A stretch of DNA of 64,000 nucleotides. Origin: Colocasia esculenta (lineage: Eukaryota; Streptophyta; Magnoliopsida; Alismatales; Araceae). The position numbers and the translations under genes were made by a program. Location of the stretch: assembly GCA_014218235.1 (NCBI GenBank), contig CM024764.1, forward strand, positions 68,671,184 to 68,735,183, written 5' to 3'. Shown here piece after piece: positions 20,750 through 32,549 of the stretch (position 1 is the stretch's first letter; each line of letters begins with the position of its first letter). A model generated the notes under the pieces. It was not told the DNA's origin. It saw only the letters and a program-made list of their open reading frames with translations, and ran no database searches.

Positions 20750-23700
20750 TTAATGCTTGACATGAATCTGATTTAGCCTATTAAACCAGATTGAGTGCAG
20801 GATCATGTGAAAGAGATCATATTTGACAGCCTTGGTATGCCAATGGAAGTGCTTCTGCAATCTTTTTACATTTGTCTGCATAGAGATATATCTTCTGAGA
20901 GAAATGCTTTGAAGTATATTCTTCAGATCAGGAATATCCTTCTCTGCCACAATGACTGAGAATGAACTCCAATCTAACACCTCATCAAATGGGGGTACAA
21001 AATTGTCAGCTATAATAACCGGAACACATTCATAGTAAATTGCTTCCACAATCCTCGGACTGTTTACTTCAAAACCCATGGGACAGATGCAGAACTTGCT
21101 TGTCTTCATATGGTGGATGTAAGACATGACTCTTGAAACTCTTATAGGCAGAGGACCATAAATTTTCATGTCATCATCTTTCCCACCCCAGTACTTTAGA
21201 AGGATCGGCCTGACACGGCCATGCATCTGTCCCGCAAAGAAGGCTAAAATAGATCTTTGGGAAATAGGTTTCCCCCCAAGGTATTTGAGAGGCCTCTTTG
21301 GTACTCTGATGGATGTTTCTGGAAGTGATACATCTTTACCATGAATAAATATTCCTTCTGATGCATCTGCATTGCATAAAACTTTAATGGCATTTTGGCC
21401 AAGTTCATGATGTGCTGTGGTTATGTATGGCCCCTGGGGAAAAAACAAACCATGGTGATGATGCCAAAACATCATGAGTGTAAGTGAAACCAACAAGGAA
21501 TCTCAATGGGAAGCTAGTAGGAGCTAAGAGTTGGTTTATAAGCATCACAAAGTATAGAAGTCTCCTATTTTTAAAATATAGTGTGAAAGTGGATTACATG
21601 ATTAAAGCGTGACATGGTCCTGTGGCCTTTAAAGGTCCTCATGGAATCAAGTGGAGTTATCAGTGGAAAAATCTAAGACTTCTGATACAGACATCGTGAA
21701 ATATGTTCCTAATAGAAGACAAAGTTATACGATAACAAGTTAGTGTTAAGGTCAAGAATAAAAGAGAGTAAATTAAATATGCAATGGAAAACAAAGCTGA
21801 TTTCGTCAACCAAGGAATATGACTAGACGTTTGGCATACTGCTGCTCTATGTGCTTGACTATCTTTATCGGTCTATGCACTACCAAATATGCTTCATGCT
21901 CGATTATCCATTATTCATCATAGATACATTAAATAGGCTGTTAAATGTAGCTCAGGAACCTGTGTCCCTAGTCCTTATGGTGTCAAACCTCTGTTTCACC
22001 TAGAGCAATCCTCCTCAAAAACGTGGATTAGGACTTCCTAATTTCGTTTCTCAGGCATGGGCGGCTATTAGCTCTCCAATCCCTGTTTTCAGTTTTTGAC
22101 ACGACTCACAAGCAGCAATTCTCTTCAAGTACGAATGGGTCTTTGGATTTCATACAGATACTTGCACCAGCGGCAGTTTTCATATTGCTACCAATAATAG
22201 ATGTTTAGCAATGTTCTATCAAATTTGATGTTTATGCATTAGAAGAGTTTACAGTCATGAAAAAGTAGCATAGGTTTCAAGATATTAAAAATGTTAGAAT
22301 TCAGATTTTGAGAGTCTCAAAACTCCTGATTCTCTCCTTTCCCAACATCTGACTCCCTCTTCCCACTTCAGTTGTTATCCATCCTCTTATATCAACTACA
22401 AAATTGACATTGCAGACTCAAAATCTATTAACATCAGAACTGATACATAACAAATTTATTTTTTTCCAAACTAAATGGAGAATAAGACCATAAAATATTT
22501 CAGTGAAATATACATAACATAGAAATTAAAATTCCACTAGACATAAATCATTTGAATGGTAGATGCAATCTCAATTTTATCTTCAAAGCATTTGACCTAT
22601 GTTAAAACATTGTGTAATTTGCCATTTCTTCGGCATGCCATGAATGTACATACTTTCAGATGTTGAAGGGAAGCAGGTATGAAAAACGTGACCCATCATG
22701 TGTTTTAACATTAAATAGCTCAAACAAAGAACATCACAAAATAACTAAAATCAAAAAATAAACATGAATTTGTTCAGCTATAATTTCAAATGTTGAAGGG
22801 AAGCAGGAATGAAAAAGGTGACCCATCATATGTTTGAAATGAGACCAAACATGAACTAAGAAACAAAGAACATCACTTATGAAGGAGACAGAAGATGTTT
22901 CTATGACGAATACCATGGTCGTTTAGAAACTGTGGCATAAGTCTTTTATTCTCATTTGACCTTCAGATTTCATCTGTCACACTTATGTGATGTCTAACAG
23001 TCAAAGAAACTCATAAATGAGAGGGTACTAATAAGTAATAGGGTCCTAATAAAGTAAAGTTGGAATTCTATTTTGCATGCATGAATAGTTTATTTACACT
23101 GTCAACGGTTGGTCTCTGCAGACAAGCAATCCAATGATTGAACTACATGTTGATGTAGGAGACATCTGTAAAGTCATTTGGTAGTTCATGCTATCCATAC
23201 TCCAAACTTCTATGATATTTGGTACTCAGTCCATATTCTAGAACCATCCTGCAGTAGGGTGCTTCAGTGACTAAGAAAGAGAAGTAACGACCCACTCCTG
23301 TTATGAGTTAAAGGCCCAAAAGTATATGATACTTGCAAGCTACTCTATTAGCTCTTTTCAAAGCATCATGTTTCCATTCTTCATCTTTTACTCTTATTTT
23401 ACTTACAAGTTTCTGGAAACTGCAATTTTCATGTGCATTGGCAGTGGCTCAGAACCATGTATAAGAACAGAGACAAGAGATAGCAACCTGCAAAATGAAA
23501 CAAGTAGCTCCAAAGGTGTAGCTAAAAACCAAAGGAAAATGATATATGCATACCCAGTCATGACAAGCCACCAAGAAATGATCTGATCCATGTGTTCGAT
23601 TCCAATATGGATACTTTGTCGCAATCATGTTCACATAATCGTTCAAAAAGAGTGCCAATGGACGCATATTATGTGAATCAGGCACATACAAAGCCTCTTG

Positions 23701-25367
23701 CAGCCGACGTGAACTGTAAGGCAGGTAGAACAAATGAGCCTTATTTGGATCTCTAGCAGCAAATTGCTTGTTCTCCTCCATTAGTTTCATGAACCATCCC
23801 TCAGATGCGTATATGCCTTTGAGAGGAGGCGTGTGAAAAATCGGCCTTTCTCCATCCCTGTAAACATATACCTTAAGAATCTGTTCCATCAATTCATAGC
23901 TCCTGAAAAGTGAATAACATCTGAAATTAGTACATCTTTGTACAAAAATAATATTTGGAAACGAGTGTAAGGTCTCATTGATAACATTCAGTACCGCGAA
24001 GGCAGTCTCATCTATTACTTTGCATGCAGGTATTCTAAGTCTAAGAGCTTACATAATAGCATCCTTGTCTAGCTTAAATGCATCAACATTAGAAGAATGC
24101 CACTTATTTCTTAAAAGAAATAAAATTCTAGAAGAGTCATAAACAAATTAAATATGAAGAGATTGATACAAAACATAGGAGAAAAAGGAAAACTCAGTGT
24201 CTCCTTGCTTTTCAGCTTTCCGCTCTTCCATATGGACTTCCATGTTAGTTTTTCAAGAACATGGGGTTGCAGATTTCCATTAGGGACACGTCATAGAAAA
24301 GTCTGATTGAGTAACAGGTCTGAATTTCTAAATGGTGCTTGAGTTTAGTCTCCTTCGATTTCCCACTGTGATCACTAATATACTCTTCCCCTTCTGCGCT
24401 GCCCTTTCTTCGTCCATTATCCTAGCTGTTCCTGACATTTCCCAACTTGCCCCCCTTATCTCTTCTTGGCATCCCCGCCGAACATTTTGACCAAGCCAGA
24501 AACCCGAAGGCCTCTTCCCCTACTTCGCCATTATCACGTTACTAAGCAGATCCAAACCTGACTCCGAACAGAAAATTTCCATCCTCAAATCTCCCCAACT
24601 CCCCCGAGAACACGTACCAAACATAATCGAACGGAAACTAAGGTATCTAGGAAACCTGGTGACGAACAGAAGTTGGATTCTCACCTTTTAAAAACCGACA
24701 CATTTCGGAACAAAGGCGCGTGAAGATCAGGATCATCTGTGACAAGAGGAGCTCTCTCTATCTCCGATTTTGCATAAGCAAGTGCCTCGTCTGGTGGCAA
24801 TGACCACAGTGGCCTCTAAACAAAATAGCATCCCCAAATCTCAGGCAAACAGGTGTCCTCATCAACAATTGTAAAAAACCACACACACACACAGATTTCT
24901 ACCTCTAACTGAGACGGACGAGAGCTTCCCGCGCTCCTTTTCGCCTTCACAGCACCTCCCTCGGAGGTAGAATTTCTCGCTGCAGTCTGCTTAAATTCTG
25001 TAAGAACTGCGGGAGGGGGGGAGACGGCCGGGGAAGCTGAGGTTCGGGACCTTGCCGGCCCCCGCCGCGGCGTCACCAGTGCGGAAGAAGGGGGCGGAGC
25101 AGGAGGAGGAGGGAGGGGGGCCGGCAGCGGCATGGCAGCGGGGACGTCCCGCACCGCCGCGTATGACGAGAAAGACGAAAAATTGAGAGAATCCGAACGC
25201 GGGAGGGCGCAGATGAGGATGACCGCAAAGGCCGTGGTGGCCACGGCGACCGCCAGGATCAGGAAGAGGGTCCTGCTCCACCACCGGCGCCGCGCGGCCT
25301 CCACTTTATGCTGGGGAACCACCGCCCGGGAGGAGGGCAACGTCGCCATCGGTCCCTGGCTCGGCAT
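20750..25367 (-). CDS. GT47 exostosin-family glycosyltransferase, type II Golgi membrane protein
   Basis: Four exons on the - strand: 25367-24903, 24815-24685, 23902-23554, 21433-20750 (GT-AG, phases match, about 542 aa, normal for the family). The N-terminus has basic residues, then one membrane anchor at about 32-54 (TLFLILAVAVATTAFAVILI), then a Pro-rich stem, as in type II Golgi enzymes. The exostosin domain covers about 200-520: YVYRDGERPIFHTP, YASEGWFMKLME, DPNKAHLFYLPYSS, HGSDHFLVACHDWGP (split by intron 3), SQRSILAFFAGQMHGRVRP, SKFCICPMGFEVNSPR, ECVPVIIADNFVPPF, FSVIVAEKDIPDL. Plant GT47 enzymes build cell-wall polysaccharides and arabinogalactans; the sugar specificity cannot be told. 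It ends at TGA/TAA after NRLNQIHVKH. A second in-frame ATG at 25349 is a possible start. No damage is seen. Confidence 0.92.
22655..22880. repeat. local imperfect duplication inside GT47 intron 3
   Basis: A segment with GTTGAAGGGAAGCAGG.ATGAAAAA.GTGACCCATCAT occurs at about 22663 and again at about 22791, followed in each case by AACAAAGAACATCAC. It is non-coding. Confidence 0.7.
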
Positions 25368-25890
25368 TCGTGGGGTGGGGAAGAAGAGAGGACGCAGGGG
25401 ACGAAGGAAGCCTCCAAACCAGGGAAAGTGGTCGGGAGCGAGAAAAGAGGGGGAGCGACCGGAAGAAGAAAAGAGCGGGTTGGCGACCGTAACGGCAACG
25501 GTTCGATTTTTGGCAACCTAACTAACCCTAGCCTTGTTTATAATTACGGGCCTGCCCGTCTCCGTTCGTAGTCTAGGTGGACGCTGAGGACAGAGGGGTT
25601 TCCTCGTAATAATGCGGAAAGATGGGGGTGGTGTTAGGAAAGTAATGGACGTTGCTGTCTGGATTTGTGGGGGACGCGAGGGGTTTGCTTGCGTCGCCAC
25701 GTCAGCGGTTCGCGGAAGTGGCGGCGGGCTGTCCTTGTCGACCGCAGGGGTCGTCGCGCGCGCTTGCGGTTGCGGAAGAATCTGTTTTGACGCGCAGGTG
25801 CCAGGCAACATCTTTAGAAGTTTCTTGCCCTTTGTCCTAAATGTGGAAAGCGTTAGGTGGAACGGTTGGAAGTGATTCATAATTTTTTTA
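25368..25890 (-). promoter_or_regulatory. GC-rich upstream region of the GT47 gene
   Basis: A GC- and CpG-rich stretch directly upstream of the GT47 start with no recognisable coding content. It most likely holds the promoter and 5' leader. No TATA box is obvious. Both strands have long open frames simply because of base composition. Confidence 0.45.
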
Positions 25891-28491
25891 AGATAATAAT
25901 ATCAATGAAATAATCTTAATTTTCCAGTTGAGTAATGCTGGTGGTTTTAATTTATAGAAAATTATATATATCCTTTGAAATATATTATATTCAACATTAT
26001 ACTCTAAAATCTTCATATTATATTTTATATCTCTGTGTTTTATGTATTTTATTATAGGGATTTTTAATTTTTGGCCCCTCATATCTTTCGTAATTAGAAA
26101 CAAAAAATCTTTACAATCCATCTATTTATTATGAATCCCCTAAAATCTTCGTCATTATAGCAAAAAGCCCCCACTATTTATAAATGCTAGAGTTACTTTT
26201 GTTAAGCAAATTTAACTATAGTTAAGCTTAATTAACTCTAGTAACTCTAAATTTTTAAATTCGATGAATAAATTTAATTAAAAAAATGGGAATAAATTAA
26301 AATTCATTAACTAAAAATGAGTGATGGGCTTTCCTAAATGGTCCATGCATGAACTAATGGGTCAAAAGCAAGAGTCCAAATGTTGTATTATAGATAAATA
26401 GATTTAAATTCGTACCTTAAATAATAAATAAATTAAAAAGGTTAAGAAAATTATTATTTAAACTCATAATTATCTTAAAAAGAGTCCTAACTCAATCCTA
26501 ACCCCTTGGCCACAGATCTAGAGTCCAACCCATGTCAAATTGAAGGATAAAGGCTGGGAAAATGTTAGATAATTATGAGAAATTCAGAGTTAGATAAAGG
26601 GAAAAAGTTTTAGGAGATTTTCTAACCTTAAACATACAAATACACCTCCATTTCGTCTCTAGCCGACCCTATTGAACCCTTGGAGCTTGGAGGACGAGGA
26701 GGAGGGCTTTTGGACGTGGAGATCGTGGAGAAGAAGGCTAGGAACAAGGAGATCTTCGAAGTTCTTCACTTTTCTTGCCCTAAAATTCAAAGCGATCAAA
26801 GGTAGGCAATCTCTCAAGTAAAATTAAATTAATTTCGACCCTAGATAGACCATGTTCCAAGCATCGAAAGCCCCATGTTTTCATCAATTCCTATCATGTC
26901 ATTTAGGAGTATTTCATGCTCAAAGTTCTATTAAGAACATGTATCTGACTTGACTTGTTCCTTTTAAATCCATGTCCATGCTTGATCTCATGCCTTGAAA
27001 CTTTTATTGTACATGCTACTTGATGTCAAGAATCTAATGATTCCATTTCTCCCAATTTCTATTAAGTAATCTTTTCAATTAAATCATTTTTCATCACTGT
27101 GTCTGATTTTTGGTTCATTGTGAAGTAACTTGATCATATCATGCTCATACCATGTTAAATGTCTAATTACTCTTTACTATTGATACATATGCAAGACTAG
27201 ATTCGTTTAAAAGTAATTTCATGATTTTTCGTGGGGTATACTATTTTATACAAATTTTTAAAGAGCCCTATGTCAACCCTTGGGGGATTGGACCACAACC
27301 CAAGGTGGCCCAATTCACCTTTTGGGCTCGGCCAGCACTCTGAGAACGCGACGGCTCGATTGGTCACATTCTCAGGCACGTCGTGATACAGGCACACATC
27401 GCATTATTGACGCGACGGCCTATTGCGTCGCGTCCTTCATACTTGTTCTGATTGACCTGAATGCGATAGATACTGACGTGCGTTCATGATCCGATTGCCC
27501 TGATCGTGACATGACCCCCCGTCAATTTTAGAGCATCAGCCTAATTGAACTGACCCATTCCCTTGAACGCGACAGTGCTACCCGTCGCGATTTGAATGCG
27601 ACAGGGACCCCTGTCGCGATTTAACTGTATTTTTCCAGAACCCTATTATTTAATTGAATCTTGCTAAATCATACTCTATAATCATAGTTTAACCCCTGAA
27701 ATGTACTGTCATGAACGGTAACGACATGTTAAAGTATTTTTTATAATATTCACATGATTTTATTAATTAAAAGATGTGTGCACAACCCTCACATACGATC
27801 TTAAATTCTCTTTCACATGCACATACCAAACATGAATTTTTGTCATGAGACCTTATAGAAAATACTCAATAATGTATCTGGTAATTAAGTACAATTATTC
27901 ATGTAAATTTTCCTATTATTTTAAATGAACTTGTCTTTGTTTAATTCGCTTGATTTGGATACCGCTATCACGTCCCTCTACCTCGAGCACTCAAGGTTAG
28001 ACAGACAAACGTTTCTATACACACTTTATCTTGGCTTGGACGACCTCTCTGTTGGGAATATTCCTGACTGGACCAGGAACTCCTTGTTGAGGCCTCCTTA
28101 AGACTCCTTGGCTTTGGTGGATGTCTATTGCCGACGAGTAGGTTGTACCATCAATACCCATTTTACCCTTAGGGATCAGCATGATCCAATGGCCTTAGAT
28201 TTTCTCTCTTACCTTGACATCACGTCGGACCTCTGGCATGTGTTTGTAGCACGGCTATTGGGCAGTAGTGACTTCTACCGGACTGCCAGCACACAATCGT
28301 GTATGTTGTGCAACTTTTACTATCGTCGTTTATCGTTGTTTTATGAATTTGACCCTCATTCTCTACTTTCTCTAATCTCTCATCTATTCATGTTCTCTCT
28401 ATACTCTCGTCTATTCTTCAATTACTCTTATCTATTCTTGGTACTCTATTTGGCCATCTACTAATTGTCTAAAATAAAAACATGATCTATG
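25891..28491 (+). mobile_element. probable LTR/leader of outer Ty3/gypsy element A, left part
   Basis: Inferred. AT-rich DNA gives way at about 26.5 kb to a leader-like block (GGAGGACGAGGAGGAGGG, then AAAGGTAGGC, a donor-like site). At 27.36-27.62 kb there is a cluster of GTCGCG/CGCGAC hairpins. The same kind of leader and motif occurs, reversed, in block C (about 49.9-50.4 kb). The sequence resumes after the inserted element at 34933 and leads to gag at 35860. I could not find the exact LTR start or a primer site. The open frame at 28108-28464 has no recognisable domain. Confidence 0.45.
27409..27622. repeat. cluster of CpG-rich hairpins (GTCGCG family)
   Basis: Three short inverted repeats: GACGCGACGG/CGTCGCGTC at 27409-27434, ACGCGACAG/CGTCGCGA at 27566-27592, and GCGACAGGG/CCCTGTCGC within 27595-27622, the last perfectly paired around a 2-base loop. 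They are isolated in otherwise AT-leaning sequence. Confidence 0.75.
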
Positions 28492-28496
28492 CCAAG

Positions 28497-29752
28497 TGAT
28501 AATTACGCTGTTATTGATGATAATTATGTTATTTTATTATCTTATGGTCCTTAATTTCACACAAACTCATTGTCACTTTATTACAAAAAAATGATAATTG
28601 ATTAAATCTCTATTGTGTTGTATTTGCAGGATTAATGGGCCAAGAAATAAAGTGTCAAATGGGCCAATGGATTGGATTGAAGCAAGAGAGAATAAAAGAG
28701 AGATTCTATTAATTTTTTAAAACACTTTCTTATTTTTTAAAATCTCCTCTCCTATTTTCCAAAAATCTCTCCTTCCTTTCTTCTCTCCCCCTTCCTCTCT
28801 TTCTCTACTATTTTATAAACCCTCCACCTCTCTCTCTTATTATTCCCCTCTAACTTTTCTCTCTCTCCCTCTCTCCTCCGATCCCCTCCTTCCTCGCTTC
28901 TTCTTCTTCTTCCTCTCTTCTTCTTCTTCCTCCCGGCCTCTCTCTTCTCGGACACACAGAAGCAGCAGCACCAGTGACCAGGCGCCCTGCCCGCGCGCCG
29001 CCTGGCTGCCCGCCTGCGCACCAGGCGCCCTGCCCGCCTGCGCCCGCGCGCGCCCCCCTGCCGCGCCCGCGCAAGCCCCCGCCTGCCAGCCGCTTCCACG
29101 CGCCCTGCCGCCTCCACGCGCCCGCCTGCGCCGGGCCCGCCTGCCGCGCCCGCCCGCGCGCGGACCCCTGCCGCAGGCCACGTCGCCCCCCTCCTCTCTA
29201 CGTGCATGCATGCACGTAGAGGAAGAGAGGCAGCGGCGGCGCTCTCTCTCCTCTATCACCTCTCTCTCTCCTCTCTATCGCCGCTCTCTCTCTCTTTCTC
29301 GCGCTCTCTCCTCTCCTCTCGCTTTCTCTCTCTTTTCTCTCTCTCTCTCTCTTCTCTCTCCTCTCTCTTCTCTCTCCGCTCTCTCTCTTTTCTCTCTCTC
29401 TTCTCTCTCTCTTAATTTTCTATTCTCTTTATTATCATTGTAACAGTTGGTGCTTGTTTTAGTATAACACATTTATGTTGATTGTTTAGTGGATTATAAT
29501 TTTGAATAGCATCTCTTGTTATCTCCCTCTCTTTATTTCTGTACTTAGCTTAGATTTATTTAACACAACTTAGTTTAAATATCACCATGTTATTTTCCTA
29601 ACTAAAAAAACTCAAGGTTTTCAACTCTAAAATCTTTTTCCCCGTGGATTCGACTCGGTTCTCACCACTTAACTATTGTCAAAATATTTAGTGCAGGCCG
29701 ATAATTTTGATATTGTTAGTCACGTGTTTAACGACGCATTTGTGGGCTATCA
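28497..29752 (+). repeat. 5' LTR of the GYF-carrying element
   Basis: 1256 bp, TG...CA. It contains TATTTTATAAACC near 28809 (TATA-like), a very GC-rich block at 28975-29200, and a TC-rich tract at 29229-29411. Confidence 0.93.
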
Positions 29753-29756
29753 ATTT

Positions 29757-29775
29757 TTGGCGCCGTTGCCGGGGA
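29757..29775 (+). promoter_or_regulatory. primer binding site
   Basis: TTGGCGCCGTTGCCGGGGA, four bases inside the 5' LTR. This is the sequence typical of Tat/Athila-type elements. Confidence 0.88.
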
Positions 29776-30788
29776 ATTAGATTTTTAGTTTTGATAATTT
29801 TGGTGTTTTTTGTATATATTCAGGCTAACATTTTCTTTCTTTTTGTAGGTATCAAATAAAAAATGAAAAAATCCAAAAATTGCATGAAAAATAAAAAAAA
29901 AATGGGTAAGTGAGGTGAGTTTCCTTCTCTCACTCTTTCCATTTGTTTTCATTTCCAAAAGAATGAGGGATTGCGTTGAAGGTAAGTACCATTAAAACCC
30001 TCTTGATTGAGTTTCCTTTTCTTAGTTGCCATGTTTAGACAATTAATAAAAAAAATAAAAAAAATCAATCACTTGAATCCAATAAAAGATGTTATGTCAA
30101 GATTAGAAACTTTCCATCTTTAGGACATGCATCATTTAGATTTCCATCTTTAGGTAATTTTTCTTTTGAAAAGTTTCCTTTCTTGTCGAAGATTGCGGGA
30201 GGCAAGGTGAGAATCTCAACTTTCTTAAAAGCATGATCATGCATTGTCATGCTTGCATAGAATCCCTTGCTTGATTTTGGGTGTGCACATCATTTCTAAA
30301 ATACTTTAAGGGCAATTTCCTTAACAAGATAAGGTGGGGATTTGATCACCCTTCCTTAGCCCATAAACCACAACTTCCTGCATCTTTTGCATTCCCAAGC
30401 CCAATAAAAGAAAGTAGAAACTTGACCTAGGGTTCGCTTTGAGACTTAGGCCCACTTGGGCCCACTATCAAGTTTGGAAACTGGTGTCTAAGGCTAGAGG
30501 CTCATAGGCAAACGCCTAAGTGGACAAGTGGTTATTTAATTAGGTCCCTGCGAGAGCAGGGGGAACCTCCCACTCTCCCACCTCTTACCTAGCCAGTTAA
30601 CGGGCTTGAGAGTGGATTTGAGTTAGGCCTCAGTTGATTAGTGAGAAATCAAATGTTTATATTTTAGGGAACCATAGGTGTCATAGGATTAATTGTTTGC
30701 TAACTTGTGTGAAAATATTTAAAAAAAAATCAAATATTTCAAAACAACAAAAATAAATAAATAAATAAATAACAAAAAAAGAGGATTT

Positions 30789-32549
30789 ATGTGGGTTGAC
30801 AATCATGGTTATGAAATGGGCACATCATTTGGACAAATTGGATCAGCCCATTATGGTATTCACTCTCAACCTAACCCACTTTATCCATCAACCTCTACTT
30901 ACCAGTCCAATGGCTCCAAATGGACTCAAGCCCATCTGATTCATGGTCACCCAATTAAATATCACATGTATGATTCAGGGTGGAGGAAATATGTTGACCC
31001 ATGTTACATCTCATCACCTCCCTCAACCCAAGAACAGACCCAAACCTTTCAAGTGTTATCCACACCCACTCCTTACTCAAAAGTTGACCAGGGTGTCTCC
31101 CCTGAAAAATTGAGTTTACTCTATCAAGATCCTCAAGGGAAAATTCAAGGACCCTTTCTAGGTGCCGAAATCATATCATGGTTCGATCAAAAAAATTTTG
31201 GCATTGATCTGCCGGTGTGCTTAACAAATGCTCCTGAAGGCACACCCTTCCAACCACTTGGAGAAGTAATGCCGCATTTAACACTTAGAGATCAACATAT
31301 TCTGGCCCAAGCCCAAAGCCCACCTATCCACAACTTTCAACATTGGGCCCAATGCCAAATTGATATTCATGACAAAAGCCATCATGAGGGATATGTATAT
31401 CCACAGTCCACTTATACTTCTCCCCCACAATCAGGCCTATTTGATGATCAATTTGGGCAATTTATGCAAAAATTCCATGATAACCAACAAATCTTTGAGC
31501 AAACATTCACCCAACAACAACAAGAATTGGAGCAATCCTTTGTCAAAACTGACCTCCTGATTACTCAACTGATGGAAATCAGAAGGAGGCAAGATAGTCA
31601 GTCACCATGCCAACCCATTGACAATCATGCACATCATTATCTTGATTGTGACCAACAATTTGACTCTCAAATTCTATCCACAACTTCTCAGTCCAACATG
31701 ATTGTGGACACGCCCACTTGGAAAATGAGAGATAATATTAATGAGTCAAATCAAGAGGAGATGGGTGCCACTGAAAATCAATCCATTATCTTGGCCCAAC
31801 TTGAGACTGACCATCAAGAAGACTCCATCCATAATGTCATACTTGAGGAAAGCTCTAGTGAATTAGTTGAATTCAAGTTGGGGGGAGAAGAGAAAGAGTG
31901 TCAACTAGATGTTGGGTCCGAGTTTGATGTGACATTATTTCAAGTGGGTGACAAAGAAGAGGTGAGTGTGGAGAAAGAGCTGGGTGTAATCATCAATCAT
32001 TCTTCTTGGGTAAGAGAAGAACTAGAAATTTTGCCTGAAGTCCACATTGATTGGGTCTCTCTTAATTTTGAAAAAGACATAGAATTCCTACCTCTCCCTG
32101 ACCTTGGAAAATCCAACATGTTCATGGACATGCTATCACTAGCTGATTGGTCAACTACACTTGAAGCTTTTAAGCATCCTTGTGTTGAAAGTCATATCCA
32201 TTTCATTTCTGATCATGCTACTAATTTTGACTCAAGTCAGCCTGTGGAGTTCAAGCAATCCTCTGAGCATTCAACTCAATCTGACCTGAACATCATGAAA
32301 GGGGATCTGAAAATGGAAGTTGTGGGTGAAAATGGAGAAAATAATAAAGTCCGCATTGATGTGTTCAACACATATAAAGATCTTAAGTGTCCAAATGAAT
32401 ATTTCTCAATTGAAGATATGATCCTGAATGCCTCAATTTCTCTATCATTTACTAATCTACAGGGTACATTTGGACCACTTGACCCCCCATGGCTAATGAT
32501 GCCTTACAAAGCAAGAATTTGGCGTCAATTGATTGGTGGTGTTACGTGA
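30789..32549 (+). CDS. 586-aa GYF-domain protein encoded inside the LTR element
   Basis: An intact ORF from ATG to TGA with no stop. Residues about 108-164 form a GYF domain: LSLLYQDPQGKIQGPF, IISWFDQKNFGIDLPV, NAPEGTPFQPLGEVMPHL. This is the arrangement of plant GIGYF/EXA1-type proteins, whose GYF domains bind Pro-rich ligands and repress translation. The signature tripeptide GYF is replaced by KNF, while the preceding Trp is kept. Around it are Gln-rich (about 230-260) and acidic segments. It has no gag zinc knuckle. I infer capture of a host gene fragment, or a diverged gag fused to it. The ORF ends before the GGGAGGCAACCCAA block. The continuous 1.76-kb frame in an otherwise non-coding element suggests selection or recent capture. 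Confidence 0.85.
   Translation: MWVDNHGYEMGTSFGQIGSAHYGIHSQPNPLYPSTSTYQSNGSKWTQAHLIHGHPIKYHMYDSGWRKYVDPCYISSPPSTQEQTQTFQVLSTPTPYSKVDQGVSPEKLSLLYQDPQGKIQGPFLGAEIISWFDQKNFGIDLPVCLTNAPEGTPFQPLGEVMPHLTLRDQHILAQAQSPPIHNFQHWAQCQIDIHDKSHHEGYVYPQSTYTSPPQSGLFDDQFGQFMQKFHDNQQIFEQTFTQQQQELEQSFVKTDLLITQLMEIRRRQDSQSPCQPIDNHAHHYLDCDQQFDSQILSTTSQSNMIVDTPTWKMRDNINESNQEEMGATENQSIILAQLETDHQEDSIHNVILEESSSELVEFKLGGEEKECQLDVGSEFDVTLFQVGDKEEVSVEKELGVIINHSSWVREELEILPEVHIDWVSLNFEKDIEFLPLPDLGKSNMFMDMLSLADWSTTLEAFKHPCVESHIHFISDHATNFDSSQPVEFKQSSEHSTQSDLNIMKGDLKMEVVGENGENNKVRIDVFNTYKDLKCPNEYFSIEDMILNASISLSFTNLQGTFGPLDPPWLMMPYKARIWRQLIGGVT

Noticed and set aside
22734..22916. 60-codon - strand ORF in GT47 intron 3
   Set aside because: It is intronic, lies in a local duplication and has no similarity.
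25132..25880. Long + strand ORFs opposite and upstream of the GT47 gene
   Set aside because: They are complements of the GT47 first exon and GC-rich promoter, without domains.
28752..29259. Arg/Gly/Ala-rich ORFs in the GYF-element LTR (also 33911-34648)
   Set aside because: They arise from the GC-rich and GA-rich composition and differ between frames; indels between the two LTRs do not preserve a frame.
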